Origin: CAYGZL01 sp964354345
GTDB taxonomy: Bacteria > Chloroflexota > Anaerolineae > Anaerolineales > UBA4823
DNA length: 43,741 nucleotides
Assembly (NCBI GenBank): GCA_964354345.1
Contig: CAYGZL010000073.1
Location: forward strand, 1-43,741
Direction: 5' to 3'
Shown: one piece after another, positions 7,500 to 15,877 of the stretch
Layout: the number at the start of each line of letters is the position of its first letter
Numbering within the stretch: the stretch's first letter is position 1
Made by a program: the position numbers and the translations under genes
The notes under the pieces: generated by a model
What the model was told of the DNA's origin: nothing
What the model saw: only the letters and a program-made list of their open reading frames with translations
Databases searched by the model: none

Positions 7500-9263
7500 T
7501 CAAACCAATACTTCCTGCAGCCCGGTTTGCAGCAGATGGTAGAAACGCGAATTTGGATCAGCAGCCAGTTCCTGGCGCAATCCATACTCGCCAACCCGCC
7601 CATCTTCCAGGATCAGCACTTCATCGGCGCGTTGGACGGTTTCCAGGCGGTGGGCAATGATAATCGCCGTCCGCCCGGCAAAAAGCTTATCAATGGCGCG
7701 CTCGATGCGCTGCTCAGTCGCTGGATCAAGGCGGGAGGAAGCTTCATCCAGGATCACCAACCCGGGCTGGCGCAGGAAGATGCGCGTGAAAGCCAGGAGC
7801 TGCGCTTCACCCGCCGACAGGCTATGCCCACCAGTCTCAAGCTGTGTATCCAGACCCTGGGGTAGCGCCCGATACCAGTCGCCCAACTCTAAGGCTTCGA
7901 GAGCGGCGATGATTTGCTCATCCGGGATGCTGCGGTCGAAGAAGGTGAGGTTATCGCGCACGCTGGCGCGGAACAACTGCACCTCCTGGGTCACGATGGC
8001 GATCCGCTGGCGTAAGACCGGCAAACGAGCCTGGCGGATATTCATCCCATCCAGGGTGATTGCCCCTGCCGAAGGGTCATACAGGCGAAAAACCAGCCGG
8101 GTCAGGGTGGTCTTGCCGCTGCCGGTGCGACCTAGCAGCCCCAACACCCGCCCCGGGCGCAGTTGGAAGGTCAGCTCGTGGAGCACATTCGCATCGCCGC
8201 CATTGGCGCCGCTGGAGTTATACGAGAAGGAGACCTGCTCGAATGCCAGCTCCAAAGCAGCGCTGGAAAGGTTGTCTTGCGTGCCATCCTGAACGGTATG
8301 CTGGATTGCCTGCAACCCGCTCAGGCGCTCGACGCACGCCCCGATCGTCTGAAACCCTTCGATCTCGTGTGCCAAGGCCCAGATAGGCTGTTCCAGCAGG
8401 TTTATATAGCGGATAAACAAGTAGACGGTACCGATGGAAATGGTGCCGCCGATGTACAGACGATAACCGCTGAGCACCGCCATAACCAGCGCCAGGGTCA
8501 GCACGCTGCTGATGGCGGTGTGGATCACCCAGTTGCGACGATTGGCCTGCCGGTCGTGGCGCAGGATTTCCGCCTGCCTCCGGTAAAGCTCACGCAGGGA
8601 AAAATCCACTGCACCGCTGGCGCGAATATCTTCGGTGCCATTCAACTGCTCTTCAACAAAACCGAACAGGTCGGCTTCGGCCTGCCGGCGAGCTTTATGG
8701 AAAGGCAGGGCAATATCGCGCAAACGGTTAAGCACCAACAAAGCCAGGCTGGAAAACAGGGTAAAGGCCAGTCCTACCCGCCAGTCTTCTCGCCCCAGGG
8801 CGATCAGGATGCCGGCCAATAAGAGCAGGTTGCCCAGGATCGTCACCACAAACTGGGAGAAGAAGCTGGCCATTTCAGTCACATCCCCGTCGATCCGTTC
8901 GATCAACTCACCCGGGGTATGCTCGTTATGAAAGCTCATGTCCAGGTTCAGACAGTGCCAGGCCAGTTCGGCGCGCAAGGCATTCGTCGCCGTCCAGGCG
9001 ACGCTTTCGCCGAGATAGGTCACCCAGACTGACGCCAGTTGTTGCAGCACGGCAATCCCCAGAAAAGCTGCCGCCGCCAGCAACAGACTGCTCAATGCAG
9101 CCCCACCCAGCGCAGAGTCAATGAAAGAGCGGATGATCTGCGGATTGACGATTTGCAGACCAATATTGCTAACCAGCAACACTGCCAGAAGGATAAAACG
9201 CCCCTTTTGGGGTTGAATGTGGCGTGCTAAAAGCTGCCAGTATTGCCGAAGAGGAAGTTTCAT
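7500..9263 (-). CDS. ABC exporter subunit with degenerate signature motif (half-transporter B)
   Basis: The 587-residue half-transporter has an exporter membrane domain (about 20-310) and a nucleotide-binding domain with Walker A GRTGSGKT (378-385), signature LSAGE (482-486, in place of LSGGQ), Walker B VILDEAS with the catalytic Glu507, and H-loop His538. The weak signature together with Asp531 of the partner would form the degenerate site. The intact Walker B here with LSGGQ of the partner would form the active one, as in heterodimeric exporters such as TM287/288. Its ATG overlaps the ABC-F stop by 4 nt (9260-9263). Substrate is unknown; drug efflux is the likeliest guess. Confidence 0.92.
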   Translation of the reverse strand: MKLPLRQYWQLLARHIQPQKGRFILLAVLLVSNIGLQIVNPQIIRSFIDSALGGAALSSLLLAAAAFLGIAVLQQLASVWVTYLGESVAWTATNALRAELAWHCLNLDMSFHNEHTPGELIERIDGDVTEMASFFSQFVVTILGNLLLLAGILIALGREDWRVGLAFTLFSSLALLVLNRLRDIALPFHKARRQAEADLFGFVEEQLNGTEDIRASGAVDFSLRELYRRQAEILRHDRQANRRNWVIHTAISSVLTLALVMAVLSGYRLYIGGTISIGTVYLFIRYINLLEQPIWALAHEIEGFQTIGACVERLSGLQAIQHTVQDGTQDNLSSAALELAFEQVSFSYNSSGANGGDANVLHELTFQLRPGRVLGLLGRTGSGKTTLTRLVFRLYDPSAGAITLDGMNIRQARLPVLRQRIAIVTQEVQLFRASVRDNLTFFDRSIPDEQIIAALEALELGDWYRALPQGLDTQLETGGHSLSAGEAQLLAFTRIFLRQPGLVILDEASSRLDPATEQRIERAIDKLFAGRTAIIIAHRLETVQRADEVLILEDGRVGEYGLRQELAADPNSRFYHLLQTGLQEVLV

Positions 9264-11290
9264 GGTCGTTCAGCAAGCTGGACAGATGCCAGCTTTTCCC
9301 ATTCATGCATCAGTTCTTCCAGAGTCGCCTGCGCCTTCGCCACCTGCCAGCTCAACTGGTTGACCTGCTCGAAAGCCTGGGAGTTACCGTTTACGTTCCG
9401 TACCCCGGCTCTTTGCAACTCTGCCGACAGGCGTTGGATCGCCAACTCTTGCTGGCGGATGCGCCCCTCGACAAGCGTTAAAGCTTCTGCACGCCGGCGA
9501 GTCTCTTTGCTGTTATCGCGCGCCATTGGCTTGGGCGGCAGCAAGATGCGCCTGGCGGCGACTGGGGCTGCGCCGGCAACGCGGCGCAGCACAAACTCGC
9601 GGTAGGGGCCTCTGAAAATATTCAATTGCTCATCGCTCAATTCCCAGATCTGGGTCGCCAGGCGATCGATCAGGTAGCGGTCATGTGAGACAAGCAAGAT
9701 CGTGCCAGAGAAATTATCCAGGACCTCCTGAAGCGCCTCACGGGCAGAGATATCCAGGTGGTTGGTTGGCTCGTCGAGCAGCAGGAAGTTGGCGCCTTGC
9801 AACCCCAGCAGCGCCAATGCCAGGCGGGCGCGCTCGCCGCCGCTCAAGGCGCTGACCGGCTTGAAGACATCTTCGCCGCGAAACAGGTATTGCGCCAGAT
9901 AGCTGCGCGCCACGCCGGGCAACATGTCCTTATGGCTGATCAGTTCATCCAGCACACTGCGCTCAGCATTGAGCGCGTCGTGCGCCTGAGCGAAGTAGCC
10001 AATCTTCAAGCTGGCGCCCAGGCGAATTTTGCCATGCAGTGGTTCAAGCTGACCCAACAGGACTTTCAAGAAGGTCGTCTTGCCGCTGCCATTGGGACCG
10101 ATTAATCCTGCACACTCGCCTCGGCGCAACTCAAGATCGCGGGCGGTGAAGAGCGGATGGCCAGGGTAACCAATTACCGCTCGTTCCGCCTGCAAGACGG
10201 TGTTGCCGCTGACCTGGCTGGCAGCCAGGCGCGGGCGGATGGCCGGTGGACGGCTGGCTGGCAACTCCAGTGCGTTGACCTGGCGGATCGCCTCAATCAC
10301 CTCCAGCGGACGATCTGCCCGCAGACCAGTCTCCGACCACTTCATGCCATTGCGCAGCGCCAGGATGCCATTCTGCTCGATTATCGCCAGATCACGACTG
10401 ACATGGCGTAGCACGCCCAGGGCGCGGGCATGCGTGCTGGCGCGCACCCAGTTGCGCTGGACGAAATCCATCCGGTTGAGCAGCCGGGTTTTTTCCTCGT
10501 TGAAAACCCGTTCCAGGTATTCCCAACGCTCCTGGCGCTGTAACAAATAGGCGCTGTAATTGCCCGAGAACACCTCGATCCCCCGGCTGGTCATCTCCCA
10601 GATGGTATCCACGGTATTGTCCAGGAAGTAGCGATCGTGGCTGACCAGGATGATGGCTCCCTGCCACGTGCGCAAGGTGCGCTCCAGCCATTCAACCGCC
10701 TCGATGTCCAGGTGGTTGGTGGGCTCGTCCAGCATTAACAGATCTGGCTTTTCCAGGAGCAGACGCGCCAGCAGGGCACGCGTCTTCTGCCCGCCCGAAA
10801 GATGGTTGAGCGGCAGTTGCCAGGCTTGTTGGTCGAGGCCTAACCCTTGCAGCGTCTGTTGGATGCGTAGCTCGTAATCGTAACCGCCAGCTTGTTCAAA
10901 GGCCAACTGCAACTCGCCGTAGGTCTCTAACAAGCGCGGCGAAGCATTCCCGGTCGACATTTCCTCTTCCAGGGTGGTCAGGCGTTCTTGTAGGGCGCGC
11001 AACCCGTCGAAGACGGTCAGCATTTCGGCGTAGACCGTGTTGGCACGGTCAGCGAAAGCCTCCACCGCCTCCTGGCGCAGGTAGCCCAGCCGGCGCCCGC
11101 GCGCCAGGTGGATTTCACCCGTAGTAGGCTGGTTGATGCCTGTCAGGATCAACAGCAGCGAAGTCTTACCAATGCCATTAGGACCGATCAGGCCAATTTT
11201 GCCCTGGTTTGGCACCGTAACCGTGATGCCCCGAAACAAGTCAAAAGCGCCGAAGGATAAACCCAGGTTATTTGCAGTCAGGATCGACAT
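9260..11290 (-). CDS. ABC-F family ATPase (ribosome-associated, probable antibiotic-resistance type)
   Basis: The 676-residue protein has two ABC ATPase domains and no membrane segments, the ABC-F arrangement. Domain 1 has GPNGIGKTS (36-44), LSGGQ (164-168) and LLMLDEPTNHLD (184-195). Domain 2 has GPNGSGKTT (398-406), LSGGE (482-486) and LLLDEPTNHLD (503-513). A linker of about 120 residues (243-365) links them; in this family it reaches towards the peptidyl-transferase centre. A charged, Gln-rich helical tail follows from about residue 590. ABC-F proteins act on ribosomes, and many displace antibiotics. GGAG lies seven bases before the ATG. The attenuator-like leader upstream and the co-transcribed exporter support a drug-response role, though the resistance subtype cannot be proven from motifs alone. 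Confidence 0.93.
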   Translation of the reverse strand: MSILTANNLGLSFGAFDLFRGITVTVPNQGKIGLIGPNGIGKTSLLLILTGINQPTTGEIHLARGRRLGYLRQEAVEAFADRANTVYAEMLTVFDGLRALQERLTTLEEEMSTGNASPRLLETYGELQLAFEQAGGYDYELRIQQTLQGLGLDQQAWQLPLNHLSGGQKTRALLARLLLEKPDLLMLDEPTNHLDIEAVEWLERTLRTWQGAIILVSHDRYFLDNTVDTIWEMTSRGIEVFSGNYSAYLLQRQERWEYLERVFNEEKTRLLNRMDFVQRNWVRASTHARALGVLRHVSRDLAIIEQNGILALRNGMKWSETGLRADRPLEVIEAIRQVNALELPASRPPAIRPRLAASQVSGNTVLQAERAVIGYPGHPLFTARDLELRRGECAGLIGPNGSGKTTFLKVLLGQLEPLHGKIRLGASLKIGYFAQAHDALNAERSVLDELISHKDMLPGVARSYLAQYLFRGEDVFKPVSALSGGERARLALALLGLQGANFLLLDEPTNHLDISAREALQEVLDNFSGTILLVSHDRYLIDRLATQIWELSDEQLNIFRGPYREFVLRRVAGAAPVAARRILLPPKPMARDNSKETRRRAEALTLVEGRIRQQELAIQRLSAELQRAGVRNVNGNSQAFEQVNQLSWQVAKAQATLEELMHEWEKLASVQLAERP

Positions 11291-11394
11291 AGCCAGCTCC
11301 GTTCGATAGTAAAAAACCTCTAAACCATTTCTCTGAAATTACAAACCGGCCGTAATTTGTGCTCGCGGCCGGCCGGAGGAGGCTTTTGTCAAGA

Positions 11395-11430
11395 CAAAAA
11401 ACGGCCACGGGCAGGAGTGCGCCGTGGCCG
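11395..11430 (-). terminator. Intrinsic terminator in the ABC-F leader (attenuator)
   Basis: On the minus strand CGGCCACGG (11430-11422) and CCGTGGCCG (11410-11402) form a perfect 9-bp GC-rich stem with an 11-nt loop, followed immediately by six T residues and GTC. It lies about 110 nt before the ABC-F start codon and about 140 nt after the predicted transcription start, so it would stop transcription before the operon. It also lies 211-239 nt beyond the flippase stop codon, so it could partly serve that gene. Confidence 0.85.
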
Positions 11431-11475
11431 GACAGGATCTTATTCGCGTAGGTATGCTGTCAACAGGCGCACTCC
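11414..11475 (-). promoter_or_regulatory. Antiterminator stem competing with the attenuator terminator
   Basis: GGAGTGCGCC (11475-11466, minus strand) is perfectly complementary to GGCGCACTCC (11423-11414), which covers the loop and the end of the 5' arm of the terminator. Inside this stem GACAG (11461-11457) also pairs with CTGTC (11435-11431). Forming this structure places the whole 5' terminator arm in an internal loop or helix, so the two folds exclude each other. The upstream strand of the antiterminator lies in the last codons of the leader ORF, so a terminating ribosome would mask it. Confidence 0.7.
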
Positions 11476-11552
11476 GATAAGGTAAACCCCACCCCTCCAC
11501 TGAGAGCACAGCGGTGGAAGAAAAGCACTTTGATCGTAGATACGCCATTCAT
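11460..11552 (-). CDS. Leader peptide of the ABC-F operon (30 codons)
   Basis: This short ORF begins MNGVSTIK and ends with the codons for SECAC and TGA. It starts about 16 nt after the predicted transcription start; GAGG lies 12 bases upstream, a weak Shine-Dalgarno. The last codons contain the antiterminator strand (11475-11466), so its translation would control whether the terminator or the antiterminator forms. The peptide sequence is not recognised and probably matters little; its role would be to report slow or stalled translation. The evidence is positional, not homology. Confidence 0.55.
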   Translation of the reverse strand: MNGVSTIKVLFFHRCALSGGVGFTLSECAC

Positions 11553-11574
11553 TGAATATACAAACCTCGGCCAG

Positions 11575-11604
11575 AGTCTATCACACGTTTTGAGAGGGTG
11601 TCAA
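11575..11604 (-). promoter_or_regulatory. Promoter of the ABC-F / exporter operon
   Basis: A perfect -35 TTGACA (11604-11599), an 18-base spacer and TAGACT (11580-11575) lie 37 nt after the flippase stop codon. The predicted start near 11568 gives a leader of about 280 nt containing the leader ORF, antiterminator and terminator. Between the terminator and the ABC-F start there are also small hairpins (TTTTGTC/GACAAAA and AAATTAC/GTAATTT). Confidence 0.7.
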
Positions 11605-11640
11605 GCGAATCCTGGTATCTGGTCGCACCCGTCTGTATAA

Positions 11641-14187
11641 TCAGACCAGACTCACGCGTTCTTTCTCGAGCAACCTGGCTTCAGCCAGCGCCTCCTGGTG
11701 GATTGAGATAGGGAAGCGCCCATGCAAGGGGCTGAAACGCGCCCCCAGCACCGACGCAGCCCAAAACAACCAGGCAAGCGATTTCATGAAACTGCTTAGC
11801 TCCACCCCCCGGCGCAACTCAGCCAGGGAGTCATCATCCCAACCGCCGAACAGACCGTAGAAGAAAGCGAATAACGGATACGATGGCACCAGGGCGACGA
11901 AAAAGATTACGATGCTCGTTATTTGTTCACCTTGCCAGATAAACCCGGTAACCCAGCGCAGCACGCCGTAGTGCGCCAGGCCGGCCAGCAAGGGTGCTAC
12001 GAGAGACTGCCAGAAGTAGAAACGCTGCTTGAAGCATAAGCGATTGTTGACGAAATAGGCCACGATATCCTTGATGACAATGGCAATGAAGTAGGCCAGG
12101 ATCAGGGCATTGATCTGCAACTTATCCAACAAAAGAAGCGCGAGTGTGATGCGAATGATCTGTTCCAACCCGACCATCACTACCATCAGCCAGGGCTTGT
12201 TGGCGCCGCGCTGCACCATATCCCCGACCCACGAGCCATATTGAGCTGCCCCCCACAAGAGCAACGGAATCGAATAGGTCGCTGCGCGTACAAATTGCGG
12301 TCCGCTCGCACCAAGAATAAACCGGTCGGCCACCGCAATCATCATCGAGGCTAACATGGCGCTTAATATTCCCCCCCATTTGTAGGCGATGGCCGCGTAA
12401 TACTGACCCAGCACCTGCTTGCCATGCGAAATCGCTTCAGAAACGGAGGGCATCATTCCCTCATACAGGTTTGCGATCGCATTAAAACCATACACAAAAT
12501 TCTGCGCCACCACCCAGTTGCCCCATACCTCGGCATAATTGATCAGGCGGGCTTGCGTGATCAGGATTTCAAGCGATTGACCAATTCCCCAGGCGGCTGC
12601 GCCTGCCATCTCAAACACGCCGAAGCGAAACGATTTCCAAATCGTCTGCCAATCGAAATGAGCCAGGAAATAAATGCGAACATTGTAACCTAAGCGGCGA
12701 TACAACCACAATCCCAGGAGAAAGGCCATCACCTCCACAGCATATCCAGCAATCCCGAGCCCAATCAACCCACTCATCGAGAGGCCAAAGGCCGGATGGG
12801 TACGCCCCCACACCAGCATCAGGGTCACAAAAATGGGTTGAGCGACCATCTGAAAAACCAATCCCCAGCCCAGGTCAATGACCTGCGCATAATCTGCCCG
12901 TTGCAAGCCCGTCAGCGCATGGCGCATAATGCGGTAAAAACCAGGGATTTGAATAAATGTGTGGATGATCACGCTCCAGGCGTAGATCGCATAAGCCGTG
13001 CGCGGCATCACTGTCCCCGCCAGGATCACCACCAGTGCCACCTGGAACGCACCCGATAGCGCCTGCCACCAGACGAACACCTGTCCAAACATGATCCCCT
13101 TCCGTGGATCGTGAATGCGGTATTCGGACAGGTATTTGATGAAAGCGATACTGGTGCCCATGTCGAAGAAGGTCCAAATCAGGCCAAAGAACTGCGTGAC
13201 ACGGCCCCATAGCCCTAACGCCTGCGCCGAAGGCAGGATGTAGACGGGCAGGATTAAGTTTTGATAGATGATGATTGGGACAAAAAGCAACAACCCAAGG
13301 AACAACATGACAAAGAAACCCCCCAACGGACGGTGGAAACCAATTTCCTCCCAGCCAGTACCCGCTTCTTTGGCGGCAAATTTTTCTTTATCCGAAACGA
13401 TGACATCCAGGGCTTCCGGATGCGCCAGGCTGTAACGCCGCACCAGCCAGAAGGCAATCCCAGACGTGGCCAGGACCAAAATCATCAGCACGATCAGGAT
13501 GACCTGGTCGCGAGGGTGTGGTACCGGGGAGGCGGAATAATCGGCGAAAGAGAGCGGCGTTCGCCCGGCGGCTTGCTCGCTCAGGTGGTAAATCAGGTAG
13601 TTAAAATATGCCCATTGCTGGAATTCGGGATTGACGCCATCCAGAAAGGCTGTCCAGACAAATATCTGCCCGGCTCCCATTGTTTTGGTTCCTAGAATTA
13701 GCGCTTTGTCTTCGAAACCGGTCACCAGGGGGATCAATCCACCACCCTGTAAAAAGAAACGCTCCCGCACCTGAGGCGCACTCTGCCAGATGATCGCTTT
13801 CAGCGAGCTGTCGCTGCTACCCGTCAGCGGGTTGAGGCTCAGCGCATCCTCCCGCTTCTCTACCGTCACCGGCTCCCCAAGAATTTGACTGACTGCCTCG
13901 GCAGGCAACTGCGGTCCCAAAATGAGCACCAGACCTGCGCCGTCTTGCACCCGGTTACGCATCTGCACTGCCGCGGCATCCGGTGCAGGGATAGCGCCAT
14001 TCAAGACGAAAACTTGCGCCTGGGACGGATCAGTGACCAGGGTGGCCTGCTGATTCAAGCTCAGCGCCTGGCGAACAGCACCATCCGGACCAGCATAATA
14101 TATTTTCAGTCGATCGTTCTGGGCCTTAACCGACACACTGGGGATGAACAGGCAGAGGGCGAGAAGAAGGACAATAATTTTACGCAT
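11641..14187 (-). CDS. Fusion of an extracytoplasmic domain to a MOP-type flippase, 848 aa
   Basis: A signal peptide (MRKIIVLLLALCLFIPSVSVKA) is followed by an exported domain of about 200 residues resembling the ligand-free amidotransferase/ThuA-like alpha-beta fold (LVTDPSQAQVFVLNG, DGAGLVLILGP). There is then a membrane helix near 228-250, and from about 290 a long polytopic region of 12 or more helices resembling polysaccharide flippases of the MOP superfamily (FFDMGTSIAFIKYLSEYR, LGWGLVFQMVAQPIF). Such proteins flip lipid-linked sugars. AGAGG lies five bases before the ATG. The fused exported domain is unusual. It is divergent from the Gfo/Idh/MocA gene, consistent with cell-surface glycan metabolism. 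Substrate is unknown. Confidence 0.75.
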   Translation of the reverse strand: MRKIIVLLLALCLFIPSVSVKAQNDRLKIYYAGPDGAVRQALSLNQQATLVTDPSQAQVFVLNGAIPAPDAAAVQMRNRVQDGAGLVLILGPQLPAEAVSQILGEPVTVEKREDALSLNPLTGSSDSSLKAIIWQSAPQVRERFFLQGGGLIPLVTGFEDKALILGTKTMGAGQIFVWTAFLDGVNPEFQQWAYFNYLIYHLSEQAAGRTPLSFADYSASPVPHPRDQVILIVLMILVLATSGIAFWLVRRYSLAHPEALDVIVSDKEKFAAKEAGTGWEEIGFHRPLGGFFVMLFLGLLLFVPIIIYQNLILPVYILPSAQALGLWGRVTQFFGLIWTFFDMGTSIAFIKYLSEYRIHDPRKGIMFGQVFVWWQALSGAFQVALVVILAGTVMPRTAYAIYAWSVIIHTFIQIPGFYRIMRHALTGLQRADYAQVIDLGWGLVFQMVAQPIFVTLMLVWGRTHPAFGLSMSGLIGLGIAGYAVEVMAFLLGLWLYRRLGYNVRIYFLAHFDWQTIWKSFRFGVFEMAGAAAWGIGQSLEILITQARLINYAEVWGNWVVAQNFVYGFNAIANLYEGMMPSVSEAISHGKQVLGQYYAAIAYKWGGILSAMLASMMIAVADRFILGASGPQFVRAATYSIPLLLWGAAQYGSWVGDMVQRGANKPWLMVVMVGLEQIIRITLALLLLDKLQINALILAYFIAIVIKDIVAYFVNNRLCFKQRFYFWQSLVAPLLAGLAHYGVLRWVTGFIWQGEQITSIVIFFVALVPSYPLFAFFYGLFGGWDDDSLAELRRGVELSSFMKSLAWLFWAASVLGARFSPLHGRFPISIHQEALAEARLLEKERVSLV

Positions 14188-14325
14188 TTTTGCCTCTGAT
14201 TCTATAATGGGGAAAAATATAGCTATTTTATCCTATCTCCGCTGTGGATATGCTAAAATTTTACTTGCTTTATCCATCCTGTGATCCAGCAAATGATCCT
14301 GCCTGTTTCGAAAGAGAAAACGACC

Positions 14326-15597
14326 ATGTTCGACCTGAAAACCAATCCGATTGCTCCGCGACGCATCGCCCTCGCTGGAGCCAGCAGCCGTGCACTGGCG
14401 ATGTATGCGGAGCCGGTCTACCGCCAGTTTCAACATACCTCTCAGATCGTTGGGATCTTTGATATTAACCTGACGCGCGCCCGGCTGATCAGCAGCCGAT
14501 CTGGCGGCGCGCCGGTTTTCAACGACTTTCAGGAAATGCTGCGCCAGACCTCGCCCGATGTGGTAATTGTCACCACTGTTGATTGTTACCATCATCTGTA
14601 CACAATTGCAGCCCTCGAGGCTGGCTGCGATGTGATTACGGAAAAACCGATGACGATCGATGCCGAGAAGGTGCGCACCATCCTGGCTACCGAAAAGCGC
14701 ACCGGTCGCAAAGTCACCGTAACCTTTAACTACCGTTTGATGCCCTACATCACACGTGCCAAAGAGCTGATCCGCCAGGGCTTGATCGGCGAGGTGCTCA
14801 ATGTTGACTTTCACTGGCTGCTCGACACCTCACACGGCGCCGATTACTTCCGCCGCTGGCACCGCCGGCGCGAGAACTCCGGGGGGCTGCTGGTACACAA
14901 AGCCACCCACCATTTCGACCTGATCAACTGGTGGATCGAATCCGACCCACAGCAAGTCTTCGCCTTCGGCGACCGGCGTTTCTATGGCCCGACCCGCGCC
15001 GAACGCAGCGAGCGCTGCAGCGCCTGTTCGTACACCCACACCTGCGAGTTTTTTGTTGACTATATTCACGACCCACTGATGAAGGCGCTCTACTTTGACG
15101 CTGAGCATGAGGATGGCTATTTCCGTGACCGCTGCGTGTTCGCTGATGAAATTGATATCTTCGACACCATGAGTCTGACGGTGCGCTACGCCAGCCGGGC
15201 TATGCTCAGCTATTCATTGGTTGCCCACTCCCCCTATGAAGGTTGGAAGGCGGCGATCAATGGCAGCGCCGGTCGCCTCGAGCTGGAAACATTCGAAAGC
15301 GGCCCTCTTTCTCGTGGAGACAGCATGAACATCCGCTGCTTTAACCGTCGAGATGAACTGGTGACTTACCAGATCCCGGTTAATGTTGGTGGGCACGGCG
15401 GAGGGGATGAACGCCTGCAGGCCCGCCTGTTTAGCGGAGAGGCTACCCCTGATCCATTGGGGCACATGGCTAATTCGTGGGCTGGGGCAATGTCGGTGCT
15501 GATCGGTGTGGCTGCCAACCGCTCGATCGACACGGGGCAGCCAGTCATGATTCAAGATTTGTTAGATGACCCGTTTACCACCCTGGCGCGCGCCTGA
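14326..15597 (+). CDS. Gfo/Idh/MocA family oxidoreductase
   Basis: The protein has an N-terminal Rossmann fold (RRIALAGASSRALAMYAEPVY), the TTVDCYHHLYTIAALEAGCDVITEKPMT region with the family's EKP motif, and a C-terminal beta-sheet domain with KATHHFDLINWW, where the catalytic histidines are expected. These enzymes use NAD(P) to oxidise or reduce sugars, inositols or related compounds. A cysteine cluster, CSACSYTHTC (about residues 228-237), is not part of the basic fold and could bind a metal. The ATG at 14326 is chosen; a GTG at 14281 and an ATG at 14293 are in frame, and none has a strong Shine-Dalgarno. It is divergent from the flippase gene. Confidence 0.88.
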   Translation: MFDLKTNPIAPRRIALAGASSRALAMYAEPVYRQFQHTSQIVGIFDINLTRARLISSRSGGAPVFNDFQEMLRQTSPDVVIVTTVDCYHHLYTIAALEAGCDVITEKPMTIDAEKVRTILATEKRTGRKVTVTFNYRLMPYITRAKELIRQGLIGEVLNVDFHWLLDTSHGADYFRRWHRRRENSGGLLVHKATHHFDLINWWIESDPQQVFAFGDRRFYGPTRAERSERCSACSYTHTCEFFVDYIHDPLMKALYFDAEHEDGYFRDRCVFADEIDIFDTMSLTVRYASRAMLSYSLVAHSPYEGWKAAINGSAGRLELETFESGPLSRGDSMNIRCFNRRDELVTYQIPVNVGGHGGGDERLQARLFSGEATPDPLGHMANSWAGAMSVLIGVAANRSIDTGQPVMIQDLLDDPFTTLARA

Positions 15598-15599
15598 CC

Positions 15600-15803
15600 G
15601 TGCACGAGTTGAAAGCCAGTGCTGTTGCACAGCCTGGCAGCCTGTCTGAACCGGTGACGATACTGCTGCGTGCCGGTAGGTATTATCTGGATGAACCGCC
15701 GGTTTTGAAAGCCGAAGACAGCGATTCGCCGGCGACGCCCATTGCCTATCGAGCTTATCCGGGCGAGCATCCGATCTTGAGCAGCGGTAATGGAGTCGGG
15801 TGA
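15600..15803 (+). pseudogene. Remnant of a right-handed beta-helix protein
   Basis: A short reading frame two bases after the oxidoreductase stop encodes VTILLRAGRYYLDEPPVLK and then PIAYRAYPGEHPILSSG. This is the conserved first coil of parallel beta-helix (pectate-lyase-like) proteins, normally followed by hundreds of residues. Here it stops at 15803 and nothing recognisable follows. No good start codon or Shine-Dalgarno is seen. It is best read as the leftover 5' part of a carbohydrate-active or surface protein that once followed the oxidoreductase. Confidence 0.6.
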
Positions 15804-15877
15804 GTACATAACTCATTTCTTGATATTTTCTTGATACGATTTCACTCAGTCTTGCCACATATTTAATCCCAAATATT

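Noticed and set aside
7499..7603. 35-codon N-terminal extension of exporter subunit A
   Set aside because: It lies inside the partner gene, and the ATG one base after the partner's stop fits an operon junction and normal protein length.
11339..11548. A 69-codon frame in the ABC-F leader (starting MAYLRSKC)
   Set aside because: It reads straight through the terminator hairpin and ends past it, and its ATG is farther from GAGG. The 30-codon frame starting four bases upstream ends exactly where attenuation logic requires.
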